Origin: Allolobophora icterica
Taxonomy: Eukaryota > Annelida > Clitellata > Crassiclitellata > Lumbricidae
Assembly: GCA_963556255.1 (NCBI GenBank)
Contig: OY744608.1
Location: 13,636,507 to 13,700,506, forward strand
Direction: 5' to 3'
Length of the DNA stretch: 64,000 nucleotides
Positions 1 through 12,210 of this stretch are shown one piece after another. The position numbers and the translations under genes were made by a program. Position 1 is the stretch's first letter, and each line of letters opens with the position of its first letter. Under the pieces are notes generated by a model. That model saw nothing but the letters and a program-made list of their open reading frames with translations, was not told the origin of the DNA and did not search any database.

Positions 1-1
1 A

Positions 2-190
2 GTTTGTGAAGATTATAATCAGCGTACGCATATTCGGAATTTTATTATGTTTGACATTGTGTTTGATCAGTTTCAGTGTGAGCGCATTGTAAGAGAGTGT
101 AAAGTTTTTGGAAGGTTAAGAAAGTATGCTTGTAAGCATTTATTGACTGACAGACAGTTGAACATCTGCAGGGCACGAAATAAGGAGTGA
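2..190 (+). CDS. possible 3'-terminal exon of an upstream gene (unrecognised)
   Basis: One frame is open from base 2 to a TGA at 188-190, encoding about 62 residues. The composition looks protein-like: basic, with five cysteines and no low complexity, ending in RARNKE. I do not recognise the family, and the window edge hides any upstream exon or splice acceptor. An open stretch of this length can occur by chance in a few percent of frames, so this may be spurious or part of a transposon. If real, it would be the carboxyl end of a gene starting left of the window on the same strand as the ARM-TIR gene. Confidence 0.25.
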   Translation, partial: VCEDYNQRTHIRNFIMFDIVFDQFQCERIVRECKVFGRLRKYACKHLLTDRQLNICRARNKE

Positions 191-928
191 ATTTAAGTGC
201 TCCTCCAATATTGTAATTGAGAAGTTGAACTAGACTGTTTATTCATTTAATCCTTATCCGTGTATCCTGCTTTATGTGCATGATATTCTTGGGTGGCAAT
301 TTGTCTCACTTAGCTCAATATTTCCGTATCAGTGTCAGTCTTTTGGTGCCAGCTGGGGAATGCATCTGCCTGCATGCAGGAGCTTTGTTGGGTGACTGCG
401 GGTCACTTCCACTCCACATCCAAGGGCAAACTTGGGACTTTCACATGCATGCACATGCACACACCCCTTGGTGCAAGCCTTTTCTTTGATTGGTCATCTA
501 CCATTTTAGGTAGACGACAAAACTTCTGGATCTGCAATGTTTCTGGCCAAGGACAATCCAAAGCACATTGGTTGTGTATGTTGCATGTACTTCAACAATA
601 CTGCTTTGTGTCTTGCTTAAGATCCGAGTCTTCTCTTGGTTATGGATGCTTTATCCAAACTTGAAAGCCTTTCTCTTTTGCAAAGGATGGGAATGCTTCT
701 GAGTAAATATCTTGAGAGGAGCTGCTTGTGAATGTTAGCACAAGAATGGGCAAAGAGAACTGATTCATTATATCATATCACTTATATGTATGCATATATG
801 TATGAGTTTCATACATGCATAGAAGTATGTAACATAAGCCTTGATAGACCTGTATGGTGCCATGATTACTAGCTTAACTATGCACGCAGACTAACTATGA
901 ATGAATGAATGACTCCTATTTTTCAGAC
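191..928 (+). other. non-coding stretch upstream of the ARM-TIR gene
   Basis: Frames at 274-489 and 332-664 are open but resemble no family, and I treat them as chance. A pyrimidine-rich run ending in AG at 921-926 looks like a 3' splice site, so a 5' untranslated exon of the next gene may lie here or further left. Nothing else is recognisable. Confidence 0.4.
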
Positions 929-3900
929 ATGACCAGTCATAAGGTGCAGAATGAGTCGGGAGATTTGCCAGAACTGAATTTGGAAGATTGGGATGCACCT
1001 TCCAAGATCTGCAATGGCGAGAAGGAGGACGAAGTCCACTCGTCATCTGAACTCAACGATTACATTAATGTTCGCAGCGATGCTTTAACTTTCGAGCAAA
1101 TCATTGAACTACTGGAAGAAAAGATTCAGGTTAAAGCAGTTTTCAGTTTGATGATAGAAGCCTGAGTGTCTGCTGAGTTAAAAAAATGCAAGTGATTCTG
1201 TACATTGTTTTGATTAGTGTTTTTTTAATGATTCTGTCAGCTTCTGGTATTGTGTTGTTGGGTCTGGAGCGCTTCTGAAGAGTTTCTCTTGAAGAAATGC
1301 TGTACAAATACATGTGCAATAAGAATTGCAATTATTGTAGTTTATATAATTCCCAACGTCGTGATGTATTCATTGTATTATAATGTACTGTAGTGCAATA
1401 GTCGACGAATGTAATTGAGCACTGTCAAAGTGCTATGACCAAAAGGCTTTGGGTAATTGGCGATCCTGTGCTGTTGGCTAAAGGTAGTTGTATTGTATTG
1501 TAGTATATCTGGAAATTTTTAAAGCACCTCTTAAAAGTAAGAGCTATTCAGAGGTGCTCTCGATGTGGGAGCCCCGTGGGAAAATAATGGCTTTAAAGGA
1601 GCAGACAGAAAGGGGAGAACCCCAGACAAACTCTTGGATCAAATTGAGGGGGGAGCCTGGGAGGAGGGGCAATCCAAGAGGAGGGACCCGCAATAGCAAA
1701 AGCGCAATGCTGTGAAATAGAATGGTTTTTACCTGCAGGCTGAACAAATAGGCTGAACAAATGTACTGTAAGTTTAGTGTGTGTTATGTATGTGTGTATG
1801 TTGATCAGCTAACTATAAACTTAACATAGTGCCTTTAGGTACCTCACAAAATCAATGCTTATGATATCCTAAATAACAATAAAGTAAAAATTAGGGCCTA
1901 AGAACAACAACGTAGTCTAAACATACAAGACTCACCGTGCCTCTAATTCGCATTTCTATGTGACCTTGACAATGTGCATGTTAAGAATTTTTGTGATCAT
2001 AATAATTGTCAAGCATGTTCTGCATTGAGATGAAAAATGTGTTGGAAAAAATAATGTCCAGCATGGCTGCAGACATGACATACCTCTAATACTAACCTTG
2101 AAGCTAATTAAGGTTAGTATGCTGTTACAAGAAAAACATATTCCTAGCAGTGTTGATAGATGCTGCAGTACAGATCTTTCCAATCTTAGAATATATGATT
2201 TATTCTGTTCTAGAATCTGCTAAAAAGACAGGACAACACTACGGCCGAGGCATTCTGTGATCTCATTTTCATTCAGCGCCAGACAAGGTACGGTTCCGAC
2301 CTTGTCCTCAAAAGACGGATTGTAGAACACATAATCAGGTGTGGCATAGCACACGTCTACCTGCGAATCTGGCAGTCTCTTTCCTCAGTTGACTACCTTC
2401 TTCCAGAAAACAACCAGTCCTTTAGAAACCTTCAGATCGTGCTCTCAGTTGTCTGGAACTGCACAGACAAGTCAGCACAGCTGTGCGAGTCCTTGGTACG
2501 TGGTGCAGTTGTCCATTCGATGTTGTCTGAACTTGCTGAAGCAAAGCTGGTCGAGTCAGATCTGAGTGATGAGCATCGGGTATATCTCGTTAAGGCCTAC
2601 CTTGGCATCCTCCACAACATTGTCCGTCTTTGTCCAGATAGCCGAAAGATCTTCCGAACTGCAAATGCTGTCAGCATCCTACGACTCTACCTGGACCGGC
2701 CCCAGGGCCTTGTGAGGACAAAGGCTTACCTCATCCTGCCGTACATCATTACAGAAGATGAAAATGACCTGATTAATGCAACCGATGAAAACATTGCCTA
2801 CATTGTCGGGATTCTTCGCGATGCTCTTGAGAGTGAAAACCATTTCTCGCAGGTGTATGCGTTCTGGGCGTTGGAGATTGCTTGTGGACTCAACCACCTG
2901 GCAGTGAACGATTCAAACAAGCTGAGATTAGGACGACTTGGGGCTTTGCCACTGTATGTGACTTTGCTTCGCAGTAGCAACGTCGAGGAACAGAGTCTTG
3001 CTGCTGCCGGGCTCTGGATTTTATCCTTTCGCCATGAAAACAAGCTGTTAATGAAACGAGAGCCGGGATGTGTTGAAGGTGAGTCTCCTTTTTTTGTGAT
3101 GTTTTTAAATGGCATTTGAACTGAATTTGAATTAAAACCTTTATTGACTCATCATCGACACAATTTCAATATATTGTGCAGTCAACTGCTATCTAGAGTA
3201 ATCTATAGGAGTAGTGATTGATGTGCAATCCTACAGTCTGCCAAAAAGAGTCTAAAGGTCCATTTGGAGACTGGATTGACACATTTTCAGTTTTATAATA
3301 ATAGCAGTATTTAGCAACACCTTTGTTATTAATGAGGCAAAATGAAGAGAAAAATGCCACAGCAGGTTGAATGATAACTAAGCTAGAAATGCAGCAATTG
3401 ACAGATAATTCATAATTAAGCCAACTACTATCATTACTTTTGTTTTAACATAAGCTAACTGAACATTTCTGTAGCAGCTTTAAGACTGAGAATATGCAAT
3501 CAATCAATCAATCAATTTTCGGTTATTTATTAATACAGTTGTCACTGACACAACTAAAACACTTAATGTCTAGAGCAATTTATGCCAGCTAGTAAATACA
3601 GTGAGGGGTGCTTGATTGGTGGTCTTAGCTAACTCTTCTGGCTATTGATTAATCTCCTACACGATAGGTTAGTAATTAATATACATTCTTATTAGGGCTG
3701 TACCGAATAGGTGATTATCACTATTCGGCTGAATACGAATAATTGGACCAACTATTCGGCCGAAAAAAATACGAATAGTGTTCAAAATAGGCCTACCGAC
3801 AACATGCAAAATTTCAAATGTAAGCAAAAGCTTCAGTTCAGTAAATTTAATACATAAACTAAAAGTAAACAGTTAACTACTTGTAATTTTTGCATCCTTC

Positions 3901-6900
3901 TGCCAGTCTGTGTAAACTAGGAATGGAACTGATTTAACTAAACTTAGAAATTGTCACTTACGGTACTTAACGTTCACTCCACTCGCTATAGCAGCCGCAT
4001 ATGCAGAAACAGATGTCACGTGACCACTATTCGTATTTGGTCCGACCGCTACTATTCGACCGAATAGCTATTTGGCCCACTATTCGGCCCCGAAGCGAAT
4101 ATTCGGTACAACCCTAATTCTTATATAATGCCCTGATATAGAATCGCTAGAAGACAGCAGTGTTATCGTTTTACATGAACTGCCAATTTCATCAAATATG
4201 TAAGTCATACTCGTATTTAAATTTGCTATCTTGTTATACTGGTGTCCTTTACTTACTGACCGAGCCAACCATTTATGATTCCTGTGTAGTTCTTTTGATC
4301 TGGTTTGATCTGAAGCTCTGCAGTTTGCCGCTGCCAACAGTTCTCAGGAAGGCATCTGCCGAGCGGCCCGTGGCGCATTATGGGTGATAAAGTCGGTTCC
4401 GGAACGTCCTCGGCCAGCTGCATCAGGTAGACTATGATTTTAATTTATTAATACACTGATCTGATGGTGTGAGATTGGCACTAATATTTAGATTTTTTCA
4501 TTTGTAACTTAAGCATGCAATGTAAATGTTCTGTCTTTCTATATATCTTTAAGTGTTAGGACGTGCACAATTTTGTTTGCGTAAGTTTGACTCTGTGAGT
4601 ATATTTTGCTCACCACATGACATGATCTCCATATATCTGATGTTACCATACTGCCATTTGCGTGAATTTAAGTGGGGCAGCTACCTCTGTTCTAATAATT
4701 TTCTGAGGTCGGCCATGAGCCTGGCGCAGTCAGGTGATAGCAAGCAGGCTAAGGACTCTGGTATTTAGGTCACAGTAGAAGATGCACTTCTTTGGATAGA
4801 ATAGGACTTGCATCTAAACAATTTTGGACTTGGGCCAAGGACCTGTCTTGGAGGAGCTAAGGCACATGTATTATGAATGCCATTGGATCATAACTGCTGA
4901 ATAAAATCTAAACTATGTGAAAATTTTCAAAGAGAGAAACTGTTTGAAGACAATGCTTTTATGTTCAGCAGCTGCTGAGGATCCAAATGCACCTCACGTG
5001 ATGATCAGCTATCACTGGGCGGCACAGAAGACGATGATTCTAGTCAAAGAACGACTCAAAGCCGAAGGATTTAAAGTCTGGATGGACATTGATAATATGA
5101 GTAAGACACTGGTAAAGTTAGTTAGAATGGTAGTAATGAGCTGGATTTATATGGTAAAACCTGTGATGGGCTTAGGCCTTAATGGCAACAAATACCTACG
5201 GATAGCCTCAGCACATAGTGGGCTTACTTTTTCCCATTTGTTTCTAGAACAAAATCAATCATAGAGGCATCATGTGTGTATTATTAAGTCTTTAAAAATC
5301 TTATTTTTAGGCACTAAATTACTCTCTTTATATTGGAGTCTAAATGTCATCTGCTGACTGCCTCAACCATGTCTTGGAATTGCATTTGCAAAGTAAACAC
5401 GAAAGCTTGTAATAGCAGTAAACAAGAGGAAAAACAAGAATCTGAATGGCCGTGAATCACCTGGTTGTCTGAGCCTTATGTGTTTGTGAATAAACATGTA
5501 CTGAATGAACTTTCTAACTACTTCGGTAGTGCTTATTTTGAGTTACTAAAATGTCCTACAGTAATGTGTGTAGGTAAATGCATGCATACTTGATATTGAA
5601 CGATTGAGGTGACGAGTGTTTGCTAATGTTTTCACAACAGGTGGCTCAACCTTGGAAGCAATGGCTTTGGCGGTTGAACGAGCAGCTGTCATTTTGGTCA
5701 GCATGTCACAAGGATATAAAGACAGTCCTAGCTGCAGGACAGGTAAGCCATATGGCGAAAATTTGTGCAGCTCAATTTTGACAGTCAGGCAAATGAAATT
5801 TTGCTCAAGCATCTGTATGAATTTACTCAAAAACAGTCAGGTGATCACAACATCCCTACCAGCAAGCCCAAAACATTTAGGACCTGTATTGGCCCCATAT
5901 GAGCATGCGTGCAGAGGTGCTGTAATGTAACCGTACATTTCACATTTTTGTAGCATGTACGTGTGCTCCATCTTTATCTGCTTTACTGTGGTGGTGCCAG
6001 TCCCAAGCCTGGATAAAGAAGGAGGGCAAAGCTAATAGCCTATGTTATGATGCAGTATCAATAAGTAGAAATTACTATCTTAAATTGGGCTATGTATGTA
6101 TTTATAAGGTTTTGTTTGTTTGTTTATCCTACAGAGGCTGAGTATACATATCGTTTGCATAAGGACATCATACCATTGGTCTTACAATCAGGCTATGTAC
6201 CAGACGGTTGGTTGGGCATTCTGGTCGGTGCAAAACTGTATTTTGACCTGAGCAAAGCAGAAGTATTTGATCAGGAACTAGATCGAATGGTGATTGAGAT
6301 TGGTAGTCGAGGTAAACGTGTGCCTGTTGAAAGTGACCTTGTTGCTGTGACGACCTTGCCAACTTCAGCTCAGCGAGAAACATCTAACTCTACAGAAGGT
6401 TAGCCGTTTTATAGCTGGTTACAGACTAGTCGTTTGTGTTTAGGGTCAGATGGCCGTGGTAAAATTCTGTCATCCTTGGACTTTATCTGATGAACTTGAA
6501 GATTTCTCTGATGGATTATCATTTATAACTGGTTTCACTTAACACTTTAACGACGAGCATGCACTAAAAATTTAATGTAGGAAAACTAATCCCTGTTGTT
6601 GTTAAAGTAACCATTGGTTGATACCTATTGCATTATTTTAACAGCACTATAAAAATTGTTAAAGTAGAGTCATGAACACCAGAGGGCATGGCATGTAATA
6701 TAAATGGAATTTATATAGCAAGGTAACTCTTCAGCAGCACTTCTCATCCAAGACCACCATTCTGCTGTCAAATTAGATGGTTTTCAGCGTTTGATGAATA
6801 AAGAACGGTGCGGAAGGCACGAAGCTTCTTGCTTAAGTTGTTAGGTAACATCTTCTAAAATGACTGCCACGTACAGCAAAGCTCCAGTGGTACACAGTGG

Positions 6901-7821
6901 AAGTACAAAATTGGAGAAAAGCAAATCAATCTTTTCATCAGAATGAGAGATCTGGAAGTAATGAAACATGATTGCAAAGCACTTAAAGTTACACAGAGGA
7001 TGTTTAAATAGGGCTATAAACATGTCCAGGTATGTACATTATGCTTTGGCATGGCCAGCCGTAGTTTTTCACATGATTCTTGTATGGAGAGAAACTATAG
7101 ATGTGACCCATTGAACTGGCTAAAGAAATAGACCAATGTAGACTTTTGTGTGATTTTGTGCTTCCATAATTATATTCCGTATCACCTCTACCAGTAGTTA
7201 ATTCAAGACCTTGGTATTCTGATGTTTTCTTAGTCTTAGTTATTGTTGATTGTGATCCAGTTTTCAATTGTTGTGTCACTGTTGATCTTTTGACTAGTGT
7301 CATTGCCAAATTCAACGTCGTCGATGCACAGTTATCTTCCAATGCGGCAGAACAGCGCCGTCATCTACTGGAGTCGCTCCGACGTTCACAAGTGGCTCGA
7401 CGCAGTGCGTCTTTCAGCTCTCATAGATCGGTGTGTCTTTTCTTTCACATAAGAAATATTCATTTGTAAGATCGAATAATCCCTAATCTCTGGCATGTAC
7501 AGTGTCAGAGGTGCAGGCTCGTGGTTGAAGACTTGATGTCAGATAAATGACAGCACAGCCTTTCCTGATTAAGTGCAGAATAAAATGTAGAAGCTAACAG
7601 TCAGTATGTATATGCCACATAAATATTCTGTTATATTGCATTGCATTTGCATACTTTCTTCTGATTACAGGTTTCGTGAGTTTGATGGTCGCCTGTTAAT
7701 ACAGTACAAGAAGATGATGTTGTCTGCACCTCAATTCTTCTATCATTCGCTCGAGAACCTGCTCCACCTTGAGCTCGTTGAGATCCTCGGCTTTTCCCAG
7801 GCCCTTGACGAACTGGACTAA
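929..7821 (+). CDS. ARM-TIR-SAM-like protein, eight coding exons, complete
   Basis: Exons: 929-1129, 2214-3078, 4316-4426, 4969-5100, 5641-5742, 6135-6398, 7298-7430, 7671-7821; all introns are GT-AG and the phases agree, giving 652 aa. ATG 929 lies 3 bases after a splice acceptor; upstream in-frame ATG 905 would fall inside that intron. Order: acidic N-terminus (1-67); armadillo-like helical repeats (about 70-390, including GALWVIK); TIR domain (about 398-540) with VMISYHW, FKVWMDID, CRTEAEY and DGWLG; serine-rich linker; C-terminal helical domain (about 580-652) beginning YWSRSDVHKWL, which looks SAM-like. E473, in the CRTEAEY segment, aligns by position with the catalytic glutamate of NAD-cleaving TIRs such as SARM1. 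Family knowledge: invertebrates carry many ARM-TIR proteins with likely innate immune or NADase roles. Function here is inference. SARM1 differs in having ARM-SAM-SAM-TIR order. The least certain exon boundary is the acceptor at 4316. Confidence 0.85.
1486..1720 (-). mobile_element. 3' end fragment of a CR1-like non-LTR retrotransposon
   Basis: Lies in intron 1 of the ARM-TIR gene. On the minus strand it ends in TACAATACAAT-type repeats preceded by an 'aagagcgcctct'-like motif (plus strand: TTGTATTGTA, AAAGCACCTCT, CAGAGGTGCTCT). The same arrangement ends the better-preserved copies at 17776-18300 and 55795-56150. The fragment has no intact frame. Confidence 0.55.
3489..3610 (-). repeat. (CAAT)n start of a minus-strand repeat fragment
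   Basis: A short CAATCAATCAATCAAT run is followed by AT-rich sequence, in intron 2 of the ARM-TIR gene. The reverse arrangement (AATAAAAGATTTGATTGATT) occurs at 23153-23190 on the plus strand. Both look like the simple-repeat tails of non-LTR elements. Extent beyond the tail is uncertain. Confidence 0.4.
3693..4116. mobile_element. hAT-like MITE with exact 8-bp TSD (424 bp)
   Basis: Terminal inverted repeats TAGGGCTGTACCGAATA (left) and TATTCGGTACAACCCTA (right) match at 16 of 17 positions. The 8-bp duplication ATTCTTAT flanks it exactly (3685-3692 and 4117-4124). CGAATA and TATTCG motifs recur many times just inside each end, as expected of subterminal transposase-binding repeats. No transposase frame is present, so it is non-autonomous. 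An 8-bp duplication with TAGGG ends points to the hAT superfamily. It lies in intron 2 of the ARM-TIR gene, about 200 bp upstream of the next exon. Confidence 0.93.
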
Positions 7822-8018
7822 GGTGATCCGGTGGAAGCTAAAGTGCCGATGTATGCTTTGATTCCTGTATGTTAAATTTTAAGTTCAAATTGGAGGAGCT
7901 TTTTGTGAGTCTTGCTTTTAGTTAAGTCACTGCATATTCACGCCTGGACAGTGATGCTCACTGGGCCCACAGCGAGCCACACTGTGCCACTGATGAAATT
8001 TCTGGCCAGCTAAACGGT

Positions 8019-8275
8019 GCACGGTAGTCTAGTGGTTATCATGCTGGGCTGTCTACCATGAGGATAGGGGTTCTGGTTCAAATCTTTGCCAGGGCAGACA
8101 GATGTTGAAATACTATACTATTTAGTGAACTCGGCTATAAATGATTACATTGTGGGTGAGAAGATCAAACGGCAAGGGAGAGGACTGGTGACCTGCCCCC
8201 GTATGCTGAGGCTAAGAAATTGAAGGTAGCACATCATGCCCATAACTGTCGTAGCTCACGGGTCTGCTATTTTTC
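8019..8275 (+). mobile_element. tRNA-derived SINE
   Basis: The head carries pol III promoter-like boxes: A box TAGTCTAGTGG at 8026-8036 and B box GGTTCAAATCT about 45 bases later. The body (GGGAGAGGACTGG, then CTGAGGCTAAGAAA) is shared with the copies at 49590-50145, 55187-55480, 56253-56490 and 58488-58778. It is a degenerate copy lying downstream of the ARM-TIR gene. It is not a tRNA gene because the sequence does not fold into a full cloverleaf and continues into the SINE body. Confidence 0.75.
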
Positions 8276-9960
8276 TCTTCTAAGGGCCATACGTGCGCCC
8301 AGTGAATGTAGCCATCATGTGGGATTGCTGAATATTGGTATGATTTCGTAAATTGGTGTTATAAATTCTGTAACAATGATAAAGAGAGGAGTTAGGTTGA
8401 AAAGCTTTTCTTTTATTGTTAAAGTGCTTTGTGCAGACTGTGTGCTAGGCTATGCATTCCACAAAAGAATAGTGCTGCACTTGCAAGTGAAACCTGTGTA
8501 TATTTCATGTCAATGGATTTCTGTTTGTACATATACTGCACATGCACTGTATACAGTTCATAAAAGTTATGCCGTTAAATTTGCATCCCACCAATGCAAA
8601 ACTGTTGCCATCCGTTTTCTGTAGTTCTTCTTTGTTGTGGAGATACGTAATTTCAGATTTATATTGCCATGGAGTACCGTATTTAAGTTGATTTTGCTCT
8701 CGCTACATTTTTCATCTCTGCTGTACTACAGGCATTTTATATCTAAGCAGACTGACCTTGCAGCTAGTAACTTATGACCATATCGGCACGGTGATAGTGA
8801 CTAGTGTGGGGTAGTCACTATATCTTAAGGCACAATGATGAACTGCAAACTGACATGCCAGAGATTTAAATCCCTGCCAGAATAGGAAAATATTTTGTAA
8901 TTTCTGTCCAGCTAATGTCCTCCAGTAAACTCAGTGTAAGCTGGGTATATCGAGAAACTGTTGACATAAAGGCTAATAAAATGAATTTGGGAATACTTAA
9001 TGCCTGTGGCTGCCAATCAAACTTGACTGAGGAGACTGAACACCTTGGCATTGTTTGCTAAAGTTTTAGGACTGCTGTTTCTAATTGTTGAATTTTGGCA
9101 AGTCATACAGTTTTTAAATAACCAGTGCATTCCTTTATGTTCTAGATACAGTTGGCTTTCCAGTACCCAATCACTGTTGAATATGTACATGCTGTGTCTA
9201 ATGTGGAATAATTTGTTTCATTTTGCCAGTATATATGATATCATTGGTTCTAAGATGAGATCTTGTCATTGTCCTGTATATTACTTATTTGTGTAAATAT
9301 TTTGTTTAGTTCCAGTTAAATGTTAACTTTGATTCGGATTATGTCTTTTGGTTGCAATGTTGGATAAATGTTATTTAATTTCTAAGCATATCGTGATTTA
9401 AGTAATTATAGTTGCTTGTTGACTTTGTCTCATTGCAGAGCAGAAATTTGGTGTAGAAAATTCACTGTCTGAATTATTGTTAACATATTTAACATTTTCT
9501 TAGCAGTTCCAACAAACGAGTATTATAATTTTAACGAGGTTTCACTTTTGGTCGCTGTTAGCAGTGCTGCTGTGTGCGAGATGTTTATGTTTTTCTTTTG
9601 CCATATACTTATTCTTTCAGATAAAGTGTGGGTGCATTCTTGTAAGTCCTAAGCCGTTGTTAAACGCTCAATATGGAAACAAATAGTAAAAGGATAAATT
9701 CTGTTATGGGCATTATGGGGCAGTTTAGACTTGGCATAGTAGGCTGAAACTTGCTGTAGCTTGTGTTCTTGTCATTAACTGGTTTTATTCAGTCATTATC
9801 TAGTCATGCTACCTAATCTTCAGTCAGTTATTTAGTTTCATTTATTGTTTTTATTGTTAAGCTGTTTGACATTTTATGTTGTGCACAGGCGAGTTTCAGG
9901 TTTTTGCTGAAGTGAGAGAGAAATGTTTGAAGATCCGATTTTTGCAAAAAGATTTTGAGC
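8276..9960. other. intergenic, no gene seen
   Basis: AT-rich sequence between the ARM-TIR gene and DRC10. Short open frames (8376-8624, 9045-9296) show no family resemblance. I see no tRNA, no inverted-repeat element and no splice-linked coding exons. Confidence 0.5.
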
Positions 9961-10050
9961 CTTATTTTACCTGAGCTTTGGCCACTGCACTTTATTTTAC
10001 CTGTGATTTGGCCACTGCACCTTATTTTACCTGAGGTTTTGTCACTGCAC
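9961..10050 (+). repeat. 30-bp tandem repeat, three copies
   Basis: Three consecutive 30-base units (9961-9990, 9991-10020, 10021-10050) each begin with a TTATTTTACCTG core and end in CACTGCAC. They differ at a few internal positions. This is a small minisatellite in intergenic DNA. Confidence 0.9.
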
Positions 10051-11726
10051 CATCTTGCCTCTATTCGGCTTTAGTATGCTATATATCTAGAAATCTTTAT
10101 TGACCACTAAGTGAAGTATAACAAAAAAGTAAGAGTACCAGAGGATGAAAGATTCTGAGACTGGTGGACTAGTCTTTAGTCAGAATAGCAGTATTTGCAT
10201 TAAGGCCTTGATAATAGGACTGGTACGGATGGCAAGAAGTTGCTTAGATTTGAATAAAGACTCGTAAACTATATTTATTAGTAGCTATCTTGACAGTGCA
10301 TATCCTCTAGTACACTACGTTTCATTGATGCCGTTTGAATTGGATAACAAACTAGTTGTCTGCTTTCTCTTGAGAAAGCTTGGAGTTCTTGAGTTTTATT
10401 TTACCCAATCATTAGGTCATTACAGGGTTTGAAATAATGTTGTCCATGCTGAAAAGTAAATTAGCCTTGCAAAGCATTGGCTGATTGATATCCAAGACTA
10501 TGAGATCCGCCCCTTGTCAGCTCAGAGCATTGGAAAAGGCGTTCTGCTGCAGTATGGTGAATCCAAGGTTTTCATAAAGGTTTTCAGTGTTTTTGCCTGC
10601 TTATCACTGCGGTATCCAGGGTTTGAGTCCCTGGGGGTCGTGGGGAAATGGAGAATTTGCTGTATGGATAGCCATAGTTGTGTGTCTGCTGTAGGAAGCA
10701 CCCAACGACTTCACACATGATGGATGAGCAGTAACCATGCCTTATGTCTTCTTACCGCATCTGAAGTGTTCTTTTGTAAATTATGCAGTCTGTGTTATTT
10801 ATTGTGTCCATTTTCTATATCAAAATACTAAACTGAATCAAGAACATCAATCATCTATATCGTTATACATATTTTAATTATTGCCGACACAGTATTTATT
10901 TTGCTTGGGAAATATTGCCTTTCAAAAGATTGAATAGTTTTGAGTATGTGTAACATTGTGTATGTTGTAAAACCTGTAGTAATCTATCGCAAATTTATCA
11001 GATGAATTGCGGCTAGCAGGGTGGATGAGCAAGTGAATGATGAAGTTTCTTTTACTTATAAAAGGGCATTCAGTGTTGTGCTTTGTAAAAAAAGTTAACA
11101 TTAATGAAGAAAATTACTTCGTTACTTTCTCTCACTTTTGTGATAAGTTTTAGTGCAATTGGTTTTAAGTTTTAAAATGGAGCAGTTTAAATTTCTTTAC
11201 CAGAACTTTATTGACATGTTTAGCCTTTTAGGACCTGAACTGTATGTGAAATTGCCAAACCTTTATCTTTAACTGAAAAACGTTGTTTTGGTTCTTGATA
11301 GATGCATGTAACTGTTTTCACTAGTTACTCGTTTAAAAGTTCAAATCTTTAAAGCTTACATAAAATATACCACATAACTATTATGGATTGTTCCTGTGAA
11401 CAAACTGAAGTAGTTTTCACAAAATGTAGCTGTAGCCACAGAAACAGATTTAAATTTGAACACTGAACTTGTGTGTTATGAACGAAATGCACTTTGTGTC
11501 AATAAAGTTGTGAAAGCATTGTAGTTGTGTCATGGTGTTTGTACAAGAAATGCTAAACAGTTTAAAAGAGTTCTTGGGGAAAGAGTTTAAAAGGATTTTC
11601 AGATGTTCAATAGAGTTACTGCCAGATTTCCGGCTGAGAATGTTAAAGGATTTAATTAACGCATTGAAGGTGGAGAAATTCACGGTTGGATTTAAGGAGT
11701 CTTTCGAAGGAAATGCACCCAAAAAT
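10051..11726. other. intergenic, no gene seen
   Basis: AT-rich sequence. Around 10590-10645 a B-box-like GGTTTGAGTCC preceded by a degenerate A-box-like region may be a very old SINE head. The open frames at 10514-10720 and 11532-11774 have no recognisable product. Confidence 0.4.
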
Positions 11727-12210
11727 CAGTTGTATGGTCTCGAGACTCAGTCTTGGTCTCGTCTAGGTTTTTAATGTCTAGGTCTTGGGAACCTATATTG
11801 TCTTGGTCTCCGTCTCGGTTTTGTGGTAATTTCTCGAAGTTTAGAAACTGTCTTGTCAAAGTGAAAGTCTTGTTCTGTCTCTTATTGAAAAACATTCAGC
11901 ATACCTGCAACTTCAGCTCCTGTATAGTTTTCAACCATAGTGGACGTTTCATGCGTCCTCGTCATGCACATCAACGTGACACTATGCTTGAGGATCTTGC
12001 ATTTATAAAATGTGATGGTATTTAAGCATAGCTGGGAAACGATACATGAGTTTTTTTATCGTTTGTTCTGTGATACACTGGAATAAATGCCGAAAATGTC
12101 TTGTACTGTCTTGGACCTCTAGTCTTGGTCTCTGTCTTGGTACCTCACTGTCTTGGTCTTGGAACTCAACTGTCTTGGTCTTGAAGTTTTAAGTCTTGCA
12201 TGCAACAGTG
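11727..12210. mobile_element. degenerate hAT-like element rich in TCTTGGTC motifs
   Basis: Both ends carry runs of GTCTTGGTC (start: CGAGACTCAGTCTTGGTCTC; end: TGTCTTGGTCTTGAAG). This is the same subterminal motif as in the 840-bp element at 21694-22533. The outer ends are CAGTTGTATGG and, reverse complemented, CACTGTTGCATGC, which pair only loosely. Candidate duplications are CCCAAAAAT and CCCAAAAT, one base different in length. It is probably an older relative, and the borders are uncertain. Confidence 0.55.

Noticed and set aside
8019..8100. Possible functional tRNA gene
   Set aside because: A and B boxes are present, but cloverleaf pairing is poor and the sequence runs into a SINE body shared with four other copies. 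The same applies to the heads at 50050-50145, 55187, 56400-56490 and 58690-58778.
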